A DNA stretch of 64,000 nucleotides from Agromyces salentinus. GTDB taxonomy: Bacteria; Actinomycetota; Actinomycetes; Actinomycetales; Microbacteriaceae. Position numbers and translations under genes: made by a program. Below the pieces are notes generated by a model. The model had not been told where the DNA came from, did not search any database, and saw only the letters and a program-made list of their open reading frames with translations. Each line of letters starts with the position of its first letter. The stretch's first letter is position 1. Shown here one piece after another: positions 1-9,609 of the stretch. Location: positions 62,001 through 126,000 of the forward strand of contig NZ_WBIR01000002.1 of NCBI RefSeq assembly GCF_009749395.1, in the 5' to 3' direction.

Positions 1-5
1 GAACC

Positions 6-1082
6 ATGGCCCAGGACGACAACAGCGGCGCTGAGCTCGCCGCTGCCGACTCGTCGCATGCCGCGCACGCATCCGATGCCTCTCCGGGCACCGCACTGAT
101 CGTTCAGGACGCGTTCGAGAATCCGGGCTTCCCGGCACACCGGCCTCGCGTGACCGACGAGAATCCCCAGCGGGAGAAGCGCGCGCAGCGCACGGTCTAC
201 ACGCTCTTCTACCTCTCCATTCTCGGAAGCCTCTGGGCGGTCGCCGCCTACATGCTCTTCCCGATGGAGTCGAACAACCCCGGCGACGTCCGACTGAACA
301 ACCTGTTCATCGGCCTCGGTGCCGCCCTGGCGCTTCTTGCCCTGGGCATCGGCATCGTCCACTGGGGCAAGTCCGTCATGGAGGACGTCGAGCTCGTCGA
401 CGAACGCCACCCGATCGGCGGCTCCCCCGAGACGCAGGCTGCCGCGGTGAAGGTCTTCACCGACTCCGACCGCGAGTCCGGCTTCACGCGTCGAAGCGTG
501 ATCCGCAACAGCCTCATCGGTGCGATCGTCGTGTTCCCCCTGCCGGCACTCGTCCTGTTCCGCGGGCTTGCTCCTCAGGACCAGCTTCCCGTGCCGCTGC
601 TGAGCCACACGATGTGGCGCAAGGGCACGCGTCTCGCGCTCGATCCGAGCGGTGCGCCGATCAAGGCCTCCGACGTCACGATCGGCAGCGCGTTCCACGT
701 GATCCCCGAGGGCCTGAACGACCTCGAGCACGGCAAACTTGATGAGAAGGCCAAGGCCGCGGTGCTCCTCATGCGCCTCGAGCCGAGCGAACTGAACGAA
801 CTGCCCGAGCGCAAGGACTGGTCCTACGACGGCATCGTCGCGTACTCCAAGATCTGCACGCACGTCGGCTGCCCTGTCGCGCTCTACGAGCAGCACACGC
901 ACCACCTGCTCTGCCCCTGCCACCAGTCCCAGTTCGACGTGGCGAACCACTGCGAGGTCATCTTCGGCCCGGCCAAGCGTCCGCTGCCGCAGCTGCCCAT
1001 CGCGATCGACGATGAGGGCTACCTCATCGCGCAGAGCGACTTCACCGAACCCGTCGGCCCGAGCTTCTGGGAGCGCCATTGA
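6..1082 (+). CDS. qcrA: Menaquinol-cytochrome c reductase Rieske iron-sulfur subunit (QcrA)
   Basis: Carries the [2Fe-2S] cluster of the actinobacterial cytochrome bcc complex and passes electrons from menaquinol to cytochrome c. The 358-residue protein has three hydrophobic membrane segments (about residues 64-85, 100-118 and 168-185), the layout usual for actinobacterial QcrA, then a C-terminal Rieske fold. The cluster motif is clear: C284-T-H286 and C303-P-C305-H306, with C289 and C305 as the expected disulfide pair. Translation is probably coupled to qcrB, whose TTG start overlaps this stop by 4 nt. The gene begins 5 nt into the window, so its own promoter and the expected upstream qcrC lie outside. 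Confidence 0.96.
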   Translation: MAQDDNSGAELAAADSSHAAHASDASPGTALIVQDAFENPGFPAHRPRVTDENPQREKRAQRTVYTLFYLSILGSLWAVAAYMLFPMESNNPGDVRLNNLFIGLGAALALLALGIGIVHWGKSVMEDVELVDERHPIGGSPETQAAAVKVFTDSDRESGFTRRSVIRNSLIGAIVVFPLPALVLFRGLAPQDQLPVPLLSHTMWRKGTRLALDPSGAPIKASDVTIGSAFHVIPEGLNDLEHGKLDEKAKAAVLLMRLEPSELNELPERKDWSYDGIVAYSKICTHVGCPVALYEQHTHHLLCPCHQSQFDVANHCEVIFGPAKRPLPQLPIAIDDEGYLIAQSDFTEPVGPSFWERH

Positions 1083-2686
1083 GCACCGCATCGCCCACCA
1101 CCGGCACGCCGAAGCGGTCGTTCACGACGTCCGCGGCCGTCTATGTGAACGAGCGCACGAGCATCGCCGGCTTCGTCAAGGAGCTCGGCCGTAAGGCGTT
1201 CCCCGACCACTGGTCGTTCCTGCTCGGCGAGGTGGCCCTCTTCTCGTTCGTCGTCATCCTGATCTCGGGCACGTTCCTGACGTTCTTCTTCCAGGCGTCC
1301 ATGGCCGAGGTCCACTACGACGGGTCGTACGTCCCCCTCAAGGGCGTCGAGATGTCGGTCGCGATGGCATCGACGCTCGACATCTCGTTCGACATTCGCG
1401 GCGGCCTGTTCGTTCGGCAGATGCACCACTGGGCGGCCCTGCTCTTCGTCGCGGCCATCGGTCTGCACATGCTCCGCATCTACTTCACGGGTGCGTTCCG
1501 GAAGCCGCGCGAGTTCAACTGGGTGATCGGCTTCACGCTCTTCATCCTCGCGATGGCCGAAGGCTTCACGGGGTACTCGCTGCCCGACGACCTGCTCTCG
1601 GGCAACGGCCTGCGCATCATCGACGGCCTCGTCAAGGGCATCCCGGTCATCGGAACGTGGACCTCGTTCCTCATCTTCGGTGGTGAGTTCCCGGGCACGC
1701 AGATCGTCGGCCGCCTCTACTCGCTGCACATCATGATCCTGCCTGCGCTCGTGATCGCATTCATCGCCCTGCACCTCGTGTTCGTGGTCGTCCACAAGCA
1801 CACGCAGTACGCCGGGCCGGGCAAGACCCCGCAGAACGCGGTCGGTCCCCCCATCCTCCCGATCTACGCCGCGAAGGCCGGTGGGTTCTTCTTCATCATC
1901 TTCGGCGTGCTGGCGCTGATCGCCGCGCTCTTCACGATCAACCCGATCTGGAACTACGGCCCGTACGACCCATCGCCGGTGTCTGCAGGAACGCAGCCCG
2001 ACTGGTACATCGGCTTCGCGGATGGCGCGCTTCGACTCATTCCCCCGGGATGGGAGTTCGTGTGGCTCGACCGCACCTGGTCGTTCAACATCCTCGTCCC
2101 GCTGATCGCGATCGGCATCTTCATCGTCCTGGTGCTGATGTACCCGTTCATCGAGGCCTGGATCACCGGCGACAAGCGCGAGCACCACATCGCCGACCGT
2201 CCCCGCAACGCTCCGACCCGAACGGCCATCGGCGCAGCCGGCGTGACCTTCTACGCGGGCCTCTGGGCCGCGGCGAGCTCGGACATCCTGGCCACGCACT
2301 TCTGGCTCACGATGGAGGGCGTCATCCACGCGCTCCAGGCAGTGGTCATCATCGGCCCCTTCATCGCGTACTTCATCACGAAGCGCGTGTGCATCGCACT
2401 GCAGAAGAAGGACCGCGAGATCGTGCTCCACGGGTACGAGTCCGGGCGCATCGTTCGGCTGCCGGGCGGCGAGTACATCGAGGTGCACGAGCCCCTCGAC
2501 GAGTACGACCGCTGGCGGCTGGTGAGCTTCGAGTCGTACGCCCCGCTGATGATTCGTCCGAACGCGCGTGGCAAGATCACCGCGGGCCAGAAGTTCCGGG
2601 CCTCGCTCTCGCGCTGGTTCTTCGAGGACCGCATCGCGCCGGTCACGAAGGGCGAACTCGAGTCCGGTCACGGCGAACACCACTGA
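1079..2686 (+). CDS. qcrB: Menaquinol-cytochrome c reductase cytochrome b subunit (QcrB)
   Basis: Membrane cytochrome b of the bcc complex, holding hemes bL and bH and the quinol sites. At 535 residues it has the long C-terminal extension typical of actinobacteria. Candidate heme-ligand histidines sit in the second and fourth helices (H116/H117, H130, H217, H232), and the quinol-oxidation motif appears as PDWY in the segment GTQPDWYIGF, the actinobacterial version of PEWY. The start is TTG in a TTGA overlap with the end of qcrA, so it depends on coupling rather than on its own strong ribosome binding site. Confidence 0.96.
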   Translation: MSTASPTTGTPKRSFTTSAAVYVNERTSIAGFVKELGRKAFPDHWSFLLGEVALFSFVVILISGTFLTFFFQASMAEVHYDGSYVPLKGVEMSVAMASTLDISFDIRGGLFVRQMHHWAALLFVAAIGLHMLRIYFTGAFRKPREFNWVIGFTLFILAMAEGFTGYSLPDDLLSGNGLRIIDGLVKGIPVIGTWTSFLIFGGEFPGTQIVGRLYSLHIMILPALVIAFIALHLVFVVVHKHTQYAGPGKTPQNAVGPPILPIYAAKAGGFFFIIFGVLALIAALFTINPIWNYGPYDPSPVSAGTQPDWYIGFADGALRLIPPGWEFVWLDRTWSFNILVPLIAIGIFIVLVLMYPFIEAWITGDKREHHIADRPRNAPTRTAIGAAGVTFYAGLWAAASSDILATHFWLTMEGVIHALQAVVIIGPFIAYFITKRVCIALQKKDREIVLHGYESGRIVRLPGGEYIEVHEPLDEYDRWRLVSFESYAPLMIRPNARGKITAGQKFRASLSRWFFEDRIAPVTKGELESGHGEHH

Positions 2687-2727
2687 CCGCGCAGCTGAAC
2701 CGCACTGCAGATTCGGGCATCGGGACC

Positions 2728-3591
2728 ATGTCGTTCGACACGACGTGGCTCCGGTGCCCGAACTGCGTGGAGCCGCTCCACGAGGTCGGCCCACTCGTGA
2801 TCGGCTGCGCGACCGGTCACCGTTTCGATGTGTCCAAGTACGGAACCGTGACCCTGCTTCCGCCGAAGGCGCCTCGAACCACGGGCGATGATCGGGAGAT
2901 GCTCACGGCACGCTCGTCGTTGCTCGACAGCAGCGTCTACGCGCCGATCTCCGAGTCCGTCGTGGACGCGACGTTCCGCTGGCAGCCTGAGCCCGGCCGG
3001 CAGCGCATGTCGCCGCGTATCGCCGACTTCGGGTGCGGCACCGGCTACTACACGGCTGCGGTCGCGCGGGCGCATCCGGCTGCCGACGTCCTGGTGACCG
3101 ATCGGTCCCCGGTTGCGGCACGCATGGCAGTTCGCGCGGTCGAGGGGGCCACCGGTGTCGTCCTCGACATCTGGCGACCACTCCCCCTGCGAGATGGCGT
3201 CGTCGACATCGCCCTCAACATCTTCGCGCCCAGGAATCCATCGGAGTACGCTCGGGTCATCCGCGAGGCAGGCATCCTCGTCGTGGTCGTTCCCCGCGAG
3301 AACCACCTCGAGGAGCTCCAGCAGCGTGGCGACATGCTGTCCATACCCGAGGGCAAGGAACTCCAGGTCGCAACCGCCCTGGGCCAGGTCGGATTCGATG
3401 CCTTGGATCGAACCGGGCTCGAGTACGAAGCTCTCGTCGATGCTGCCCAGCGCCGTCTGCTCACGGCCATGGGGCCCACGGCCCATCACGCTCGCGAGGG
3501 CGAATCCGATCGACTCGACGAGTCCGTCGGCGCCATGAGCGTCACCGTCTCGGTCGAGGTCCTCACGTTCGAACGTCGACGCCCGGCCTGA
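2728..3591 (+). CDS. Putative RlmA-type 23S rRNA (guanine-N1)-methyltransferase
   Basis: SAM-dependent methyltransferase of the RlmA family, which modifies a guanine in a 23S rRNA hairpin. An N-terminal zinc finger is visible (C10-x2-C13, then C27-x3-H31), followed by the Rossmann SAM-binding motif DFGCGTGYY at residues 100-108. The length of 287 residues fits the family. The chosen ATG follows qcrB by 41 nt; the frame is open further upstream inside qcrB but the zinc finger starts right after this ATG. The exact target base (G745 or G748 type) cannot be told from sequence. A strong bidirectional hairpin lies downstream. Confidence 0.8.
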   Translation: MSFDTTWLRCPNCVEPLHEVGPLVIGCATGHRFDVSKYGTVTLLPPKAPRTTGDDREMLTARSSLLDSSVYAPISESVVDATFRWQPEPGRQRMSPRIADFGCGTGYYTAAVARAHPAADVLVTDRSPVAARMAVRAVEGATGVVLDIWRPLPLRDGVVDIALNIFAPRNPSEYARVIREAGILVVVVPRENHLEELQQRGDMLSIPEGKELQVATALGQVGFDALDRTGLEYEALVDAAQRRLLTAMGPTAHHAREGESDRLDESVGAMSVTVSVEVLTFERRRPA

Positions 3592-3712
3592 GCCCGCGCC
3601 GATACGACGCCGGCATGAGGACTGGCACGACACGGGCACCTGACATGGGTCGCGAGAACGCCCGGAGTCGGCTCGGGCACCCGCGGAACCCGCCGGAGTA
3701 CCTCCACACGCG

Positions 3713-3745
3713 AAACGGCCCTCACACCCGGTGTGAGGGCCGTTT
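3713..3745. terminator. Bidirectional hairpin terminator
   Basis: Perfect 15-bp inverted repeat AAACGGCCCTCACAC with a 3-nt loop, lying between the convergent methyltransferase gene and ctaF. T-rich ends on both strands suit termination in both directions. Confidence 0.85.
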
Positions 3746-3761
3746 CAGCGTAGGAGACCGG

Positions 3762-4184
3762 TCAGCGGGCGAAGTTCCCGCGGTAGTACTCGTAGACCCA
3801 GCCCACGAGGCTGATGACGCCGAGGCCGACGGCGATGAAGCTGATCCAGAACCCGACCGCCAGGCCGAGGAAGAGCAGAGCGGCCGAGGCCGCGAGCATG
3901 ATCGGCCACCAGCTCCACGGGCTGAAGAAGCCGAGCTCGGGGTCGCCGTCGTCGATGTTGGCATCCAGCCGGTCTTCGGGGAGCTCCGAACCCTGTGCCT
4001 TGTGCACACGCCCGAGGTAGAACGCGATGAAGGCGGCGAGCACGGCGCTCAACGAGATCGCCACGAGGCCGACCCACTCGACTCCGGGCTCGAGGTCGTC
4101 GACAGCCGTCCACGCGATGTAGATGGCCGCGGCGATCGCGAAGAATCCCGAGAGGATCCAGAAGAGAATCACATTCGCGCGCAC
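3762..4184 (-). CDS. ctaF: Cytochrome c oxidase subunit IV (CtaF), actinobacterial
   Basis: Small membrane subunit specific to the actinobacterial aa3-type oxidase and the bcc-aa3 supercomplex. The 140-residue protein is hydrophobic, with two N-terminal helices (starting NVILFWILSGFFAIAAAIYI) and a second pair after a central soluble linker. It starts with GTG immediately beside the ctaD stop codon (no gap), so the two are co-translated in a ctaC-ctaD-ctaF operon. Confidence 0.92.
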   Translation of the reverse strand: MRANVILFWILSGFFAIAAAIYIAWTAVDDLEPGVEWVGLVAISLSAVLAAFIAFYLGRVHKAQGSELPEDRLDANIDDGDPELGFFSPWSWWPIMLAASAALLFLGLAVGFWISFIAVGLGVISLVGWVYEYYRGNFAR

Positions 4185-5917
<1,733 letters not shown>

Positions 5918-5921
<4 letters not shown>

Positions 5922-6820
5922 TCGCCTTCGTGCTCCTCTTTCAGTTCGGGCGCGCCCGTGCCGGGCAGGTTCTGGTTGCGGTCGTACTCGTTGGAGAGCT
6001 GCCCCTCCTGGCCGAGGTCCCGCAGGGAGTCGATGTAGTCCTCGTACTCGCCCTCGGAGACGACCTTCACGTTGAAGAGCATCAACGAGTGGTACTCGCC
6101 GCAGAGCTCGGCGCACTTGCCCTCGTAGGTGCCTTCACGCTCGGGGACGAACGACATGTAGTTGGTCTTGCCGGGGAACATGTCCTTCTTGTAGAGGAAG
6201 TCCACGACCCAGAACGAGTGGATGACATCACGCGACTCGAGCTCGATCTCGATGTTCTTGCCGACCGGCAGGTAGAGGGTCGGCACCTCGGAGGCGACGA
6301 GCGAGCCCTTGGGCCCCTCGTTCGAGAGCTGGCCCTGGATGCCGGGCGAGTAGACGTCCTCGTTCACGTAGTTGAAGTCCCACGCCCACTGCTTGGCGAT
6401 GACCTCGACCTTGACGTCGATCTGGTCCTCGGCGAACCGCTGCTCGATGACCTGCTGATCACGGGCGGTGAAGGCGAAGAAGCCGAGCACCAGGATGAGC
6501 GGGACGATCGTGTAGAAGACCTCGATCGGCATGTTGTACCTGAGCTGGACCGGAAGACCGGTCTGCCCCTTGCGACGACGGTAGGCGATGACCGCCCAGA
6601 TCGTCAGGCCCCAGGTGATGACGCCGACGACGAGCAGCACGATCCACGACGTGACCCACAGGCCCGAGACGCGCTCGGTGTGGTTCGTGACGGGAGGCTG
6701 CCCCTCCTCGAAGCCCGGCAGGAACCCGTTGAGCTGAGCCTGCGTGCACCCTGCGAGGACGAGGCTGAGCGACGCTGCGATCGGGATAGCAGCCCATCGG
6801 AGACGGCGATTGTGGCGCAC
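5918..6820 (-). CDS. ctaC: Cytochrome c oxidase subunit II lipoprotein (CtaC)
   Basis: Subunit II receives electrons from cytochrome c through its CuA center. The 300-residue protein begins with a lipoprotein signal peptide ending in the lipobox LAGC (Cys25), followed by the two-helix hairpin and a periplasm-side cupredoxin domain. The CuA motif is present as [12 protein letters not shown], giving both Cys, the His and the Met ligands. It is the first gene of the ctaC-ctaD-ctaF operon, with its own promoter and a palindromic leader. Confidence 0.96.
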
Positions 6821-6845
6821 CGGTGACCTTTCGGGAGACTCGAAG

Positions 6846-6864
6846 GCGCTTCACAGTGAAGCGC
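6846..6864. repeat. Perfect 19-bp palindrome in the ctaC leader
   Basis: GCGCTTCAC-A-GTGAAGCGC, 9-bp arms around a single base, about 26 bp ahead of the ctaC start and just inside the predicted transcript. It could be an operator or a leader hairpin. Confidence 0.6.
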
Positions 6865-6877
6865 ATGATCGTTGGAC

Positions 6878-6883
6878 AGCCTA
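6878..6883 (-). promoter_or_regulatory. ctaC operon -10 element
   Basis: TAGGCT read on the minus strand, the -10 hexamer recurring through this window. It predicts transcription starting near 6871 and a leader of about 50 nt. No clear -35 is visible. Confidence 0.55.
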
Positions 6884-6970
6884 CTCCGACTCGACCGGGC
6901 TGGCGTGCAAGGGAGCCTCGTTTTCCGCGGATCCGGGTGCGTAATTCCGCGATCATCTGGAGAAACAAGA

Positions 6971-6999
6971 AAGGGAGGCTGCCGTCGGCAGCCTCCCTT
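6971..6999 (-). terminator. Terminator downstream of erpA
   Basis: Inverted repeat AAGGGAGGCTGCC with a 3-nt loop and its perfect complement, 20 bp past the erpA stop and upstream of the ctaC promoter, so it separates the two minus-strand units. Confidence 0.82.
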
Positions 7000-7019
7000 C
7001 CGGAGTCGGATCTCGGTGC

Positions 7020-7370
7020 TCAGTGGAACGAGTCACCACATGCACAGCTTCCCTGTGCATTGGGGTTGTCGATCGTGAAGCCCTGCTTCTGGATGGTGTC
7101 CTCGAAGTCGATCGAGGCTCCGTCGAGGTAGGGAACGCTCATCTTGTCGACGACGACCTCGACGCCCGAGTAGTCGACCACGGCATCGCCGTCGAGGAGC
7201 CGCTCGTCGAAGTAGAGCTGATAGATGAGGCCCGAGCATCCGCCGGGCTGGACCGCGACGCGCAGACGCAGGTCGTCACGGCCCTCCTGCGAAAGGAGGC
7301 TCCGCACCTTGTCGGCCGCGGGATCGCTCAGTTTCACACCGTGTGCGGTGTCGGTGATGGTGTCGCTCAT
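7020..7370 (-). CDS. erpA: Iron-sulfur cluster insertion protein ErpA (HesB/IscA family)
   Basis: A-type carrier that inserts Fe-S clusters into target proteins; LipA and QcrA encoded in this window are the kind of client it serves. The 116-residue length is typical. The three conserved cysteines are present: one in QPGGCSGLIY and two in the C-terminal CACGDSFH. It has a strong GAGGAGAG ribosome binding site and sits alone between terminator and promoter. Confidence 0.92.
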   Translation of the reverse strand: MSDTITDTAHGVKLSDPAADKVRSLLSQEGRDDLRLRVAVQPGGCSGLIYQLYFDERLLDGDAVVDYSGVEVVVDKMSVPYLDGASIDFEDTIQKQGFTIDNPNAQGSCACGDSFH

Positions 7371-7412
7371 GTCTCTCCTCGGTGCGTCGAAGAACGCCTC
7401 ATGTCTGATGGG

Positions 7413-7418
7413 ATTCTA
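7413..7418 (-). promoter_or_regulatory. erpA -10 element
   Basis: TAGAAT on the minus strand, about 42 bp ahead of the erpA ATG, leaving a short leader that carries the ribosome binding site. Confidence 0.5.
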
Positions 7419-7447
7419 CCCGGTGCGGCTGCGTGTCGGCCCGGAAG

Positions 7448-8878
7448 TCAGGATTCCGACGGGCCTCGCGCCTCGAGCCGCGCGAAGAGGAGCGCCTCGC
7501 TCAACAGGGCCCGCTTGAAGACTCCGAGGTGCAGCGACTCGTTCGGGCTGTGCGCCCGGGAGTCGGGGTCCTCCACGCCGGTCACGAGGATCTGCGCCTC
7601 CGGGAACTCCTCGACGAGCTCCGCGATGAACGGGATGGAGCCGCCCACGCCGATGTCGACGGGCGGCCGACCCCAAGCGTCCGACATCGCGGACCGCGTC
7701 TCCTCGACGGCCCACCCGCTCGTGTCGACGAGGAACGCCTGGCCCTTGTCGACGTCCTCGAAGCCGAGTTGCACGCCGAAGGGGGCGTTCTCGACGAGAT
7801 GCGCGCGGATCGCCTCGTAGGCCTCCCCCGCATCCTGCCCGGGCGCGATGCGCGCGCTGATGCGGACCCTGACCTCGGGAACCAGGGTGTTCGAGGCGTT
7901 CGCGACATCCGGTGCGTCGATGCCGGTGACGGTGACCGCGGGCTGCGCCCAGATGCGGGAGAGGATCGAGCCACGGCCGATGGGGCTCACGCCGTCGACG
8001 AGACCGGTCTCCTCTCGAAGCTGCGCCTCGTCGTAGGCCGGCGGCACGAGGTCGGCGCTCGTCAGGCCGGAGATGGCGACCGACCCGTCTTCGGCCCACA
8101 TCGTGTCGAGCACGCGGATGGCCGCGAGCATGGCATCCGGCACGGCACCGCCGTACATCCCCGAGTGCGAGGCATGCGACAGCGTGCGGATCCGGACGTT
8201 GAACGCCACCGCGCCACGGAGGGCGACCGTGATCGCCGGTGTCTCGAGGTCCCAGTTTCCGGAATCGGCGACGATGATCGCGTCGGCCGCCAGGTGGTCG
8301 CGGTTCTCGCGCAGGAAGTTCGCGAACGAGCGGGAGGCCCACTCCTCCTCGCCCTCGACGAACACGGCGAGGCCGAGGTCGAAGTCCCCCGCCGCATCCG
8401 CGAATGCCCGGATCGCGCCGACATGGGCCATGACGCCGGCCTTGTCGTCGGCGGCGCCGCGACCGTAGAGCCGGTCGCCGCGCTGGGTCGGCTCGAACGG
8501 CGGCGTGTCCCAGTCCTCGTCCTTTCCGGGCGGCTGCACGTCGTGGTGGGCGTAGAGCAGCACGGTCGGACGCCCGTTGCGCGCGGGCCGGCTCGCGACC
8601 ACGGCGGGATGACCGAGCTCGGAGCCGTCCTCGACCAGCGCACGCCGCACGTCGACCAGGTCGAAGACGCCGGTGTCACGGAGCAGCCCGGCCACGGCCT
8701 CGGCGCTCGTCGCGACATGCTCCGGGTCGAAGGCGGGCCAGGAGACGGACGGGATCCGGACGAGGTTCGCGAGATCGGCGACCGTCGACGGGAATCCGAC
8801 GTCGACGGCGTCGCGGATCGCGTCGACGAGGTCGCCGGTCGAAGGGGAAGCGGGGCCGGTGGGTGTGGGCTCGGTCAT
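7448..8878 (-). CDS. M20 family metallopeptidase (dipeptidase-like)
   Basis: Zinc dipeptidase or deacylase of the M20/CPG2 family. The 476-residue protein shows the metal motifs in order: YAHHDVQPPG (first His and Asp), GRGAADDKAG (bridging Asp) and FVEGEEEW (catalytic Glu), with a dimerization domain inserted between. Family members of this length with this order act on dipeptides or N-acyl amino acids; the substrate is not readable from sequence. The ATG lies 7 nt after a minus-strand TAAGAT, suggesting a leaderless mRNA. Confidence 0.85.
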   Translation of the reverse strand: MTEPTPTGPASPSTGDLVDAIRDAVDVGFPSTVADLANLVRIPSVSWPAFDPEHVATSAEAVAGLLRDTGVFDLVDVRRALVEDGSELGHPAVVASRPARNGRPTVLLYAHHDVQPPGKDEDWDTPPFEPTQRGDRLYGRGAADDKAGVMAHVGAIRAFADAAGDFDLGLAVFVEGEEEWASRSFANFLRENRDHLAADAIIVADSGNWDLETPAITVALRGAVAFNVRIRTLSHASHSGMYGGAVPDAMLAAIRVLDTMWAEDGSVAISGLTSADLVPPAYDEAQLREETGLVDGVSPIGRGSILSRIWAQPAVTVTGIDAPDVANASNTLVPEVRVRISARIAPGQDAGEAYEAIRAHLVENAPFGVQLGFEDVDKGQAFLVDTSGWAVEETRSAMSDAWGRPPVDIGVGGSIPFIAELVEEFPEAQILVTGVEDPDSRAHSPNESLHLGVFKRALLSEALLFARLEARGPSES

Positions 8879-8883
8879 GCCGG

Positions 8884-8891
8884 TAATCTTA
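8884..8891. promoter_or_regulatory. Overlapping divergent -10 elements
   Basis: The 8-bp TAATCTTA reads TAATCT on the plus strand (for the DUF3043 gene, leader about 20 nt) and TAAGAT on the minus strand (for the M20 peptidase, 7 nt from its ATG). Both would use the same melted bases. Confidence 0.45.
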
Positions 8892-8914
8892 AGGGAACCG
8901 ATTCGAGGGACCCC

Positions 8915-9496
8915 GTGGCAAAGCAACCCACCAACAGCGAAGACCCGAGCGCCGAGACGCTCGAAGAGACCCAGGCGCGACTGAAGGCCGGCAAGGGCGT
9001 TCCCACGCCGAGTCGCGCCGAGCAGGAGGCGGCCCGCAAGCGGCCGCTCGTGCCGAACGACCGCAAGGAGGCGGCGAAGGCGGCGAAGGCGAAGGAGGCC
9101 GAGGCGCGCGAACGCGCACGCGTCGGCATGGCCCTCGGCGATGAGCGTTACCTGCCGATGCGCGACCGCGGACCGCAGAAGAAGTTCGTCCGCGACTACG
9201 TCGACGCGCGCTTCAGCATCGGCGAGATCCTGATCCCGGTGATGTTCGCCGTGATCATCCTGACCTTCATCCCCAGCGCGCAGGTGCAGGCGATCGGCAT
9301 CCTCGCGCTCTGGTCGTTCTTCCTCATCGCGATCGTCGACGTCGTCATCCTCGGCCAGCTGCTCACCCGCAAGCTGCGCGCGAAGTACGGCGAGAACGCC
9401 GAGCGCGTGCGGTGGTACGCGGCGATGCGCGCCCTGCAGCTGCGCATGCTGCGGCTGCCCAAGCCCCAGGTGAAGCGCGGTCAGTACCCGAACTGA
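8915..9496 (+). CDS. DUF3043 domain membrane protein
   Basis: Conserved actinobacterial membrane protein of unknown function. The 193-residue product has a charged, Ala/Lys/Glu-rich N-terminal half (to about residue 85), the conserved stretch GDERYLPMRDRGPQKKFVRD, two transmembrane helices (about 107-125 and 132-150), and a basic C-terminus. It starts with GTG behind a GAGGGA ribosome binding site. It faces the M20 peptidase across a shared promoter region. Confidence 0.82.
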   Translation: MAKQPTNSEDPSAETLEETQARLKAGKGVPTPSRAEQEAARKRPLVPNDRKEAAKAAKAKEAEARERARVGMALGDERYLPMRDRGPQKKFVRDYVDARFSIGEILIPVMFAVIILTFIPSAQVQAIGILALWSFFLIAIVDVVILGQLLTRKLRAKYGENAERVRWYAAMRALQLRMLRLPKPQVKRGQYPN

Positions 9497-9515
9497 CACC
9501 CAGCAGCAGACCCGA

Positions 9516-9550
9516 GACGACGGCCGGTGGCGGATGCCCCGGCCGTCGTC
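9516..9550. terminator. Hairpin between convergent genes
   Basis: GACGACGGCCGG pairs with CCGGCCGTCGTC across an 11-nt loop, just after the DUF3043 stop. There is no T tract, so this is a weaker terminator candidate. Confidence 0.5.
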
Positions 9551-9609
9551 GTCCGCAGATGCAAGGGCACCGTCGTGAGGTTCGCTGCGGCATCCGCCGA
9601 GGGACGCGC

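Noticed and set aside
1019-2794. A 591-codon minus-strand frame opposite qcrB
   Set aside because: It is an Arg/Asp/Glu-rich antisense shadow of a clear cytochrome b gene, with no recognisable domain. Other long antisense frames across the window were dismissed for the same reason.
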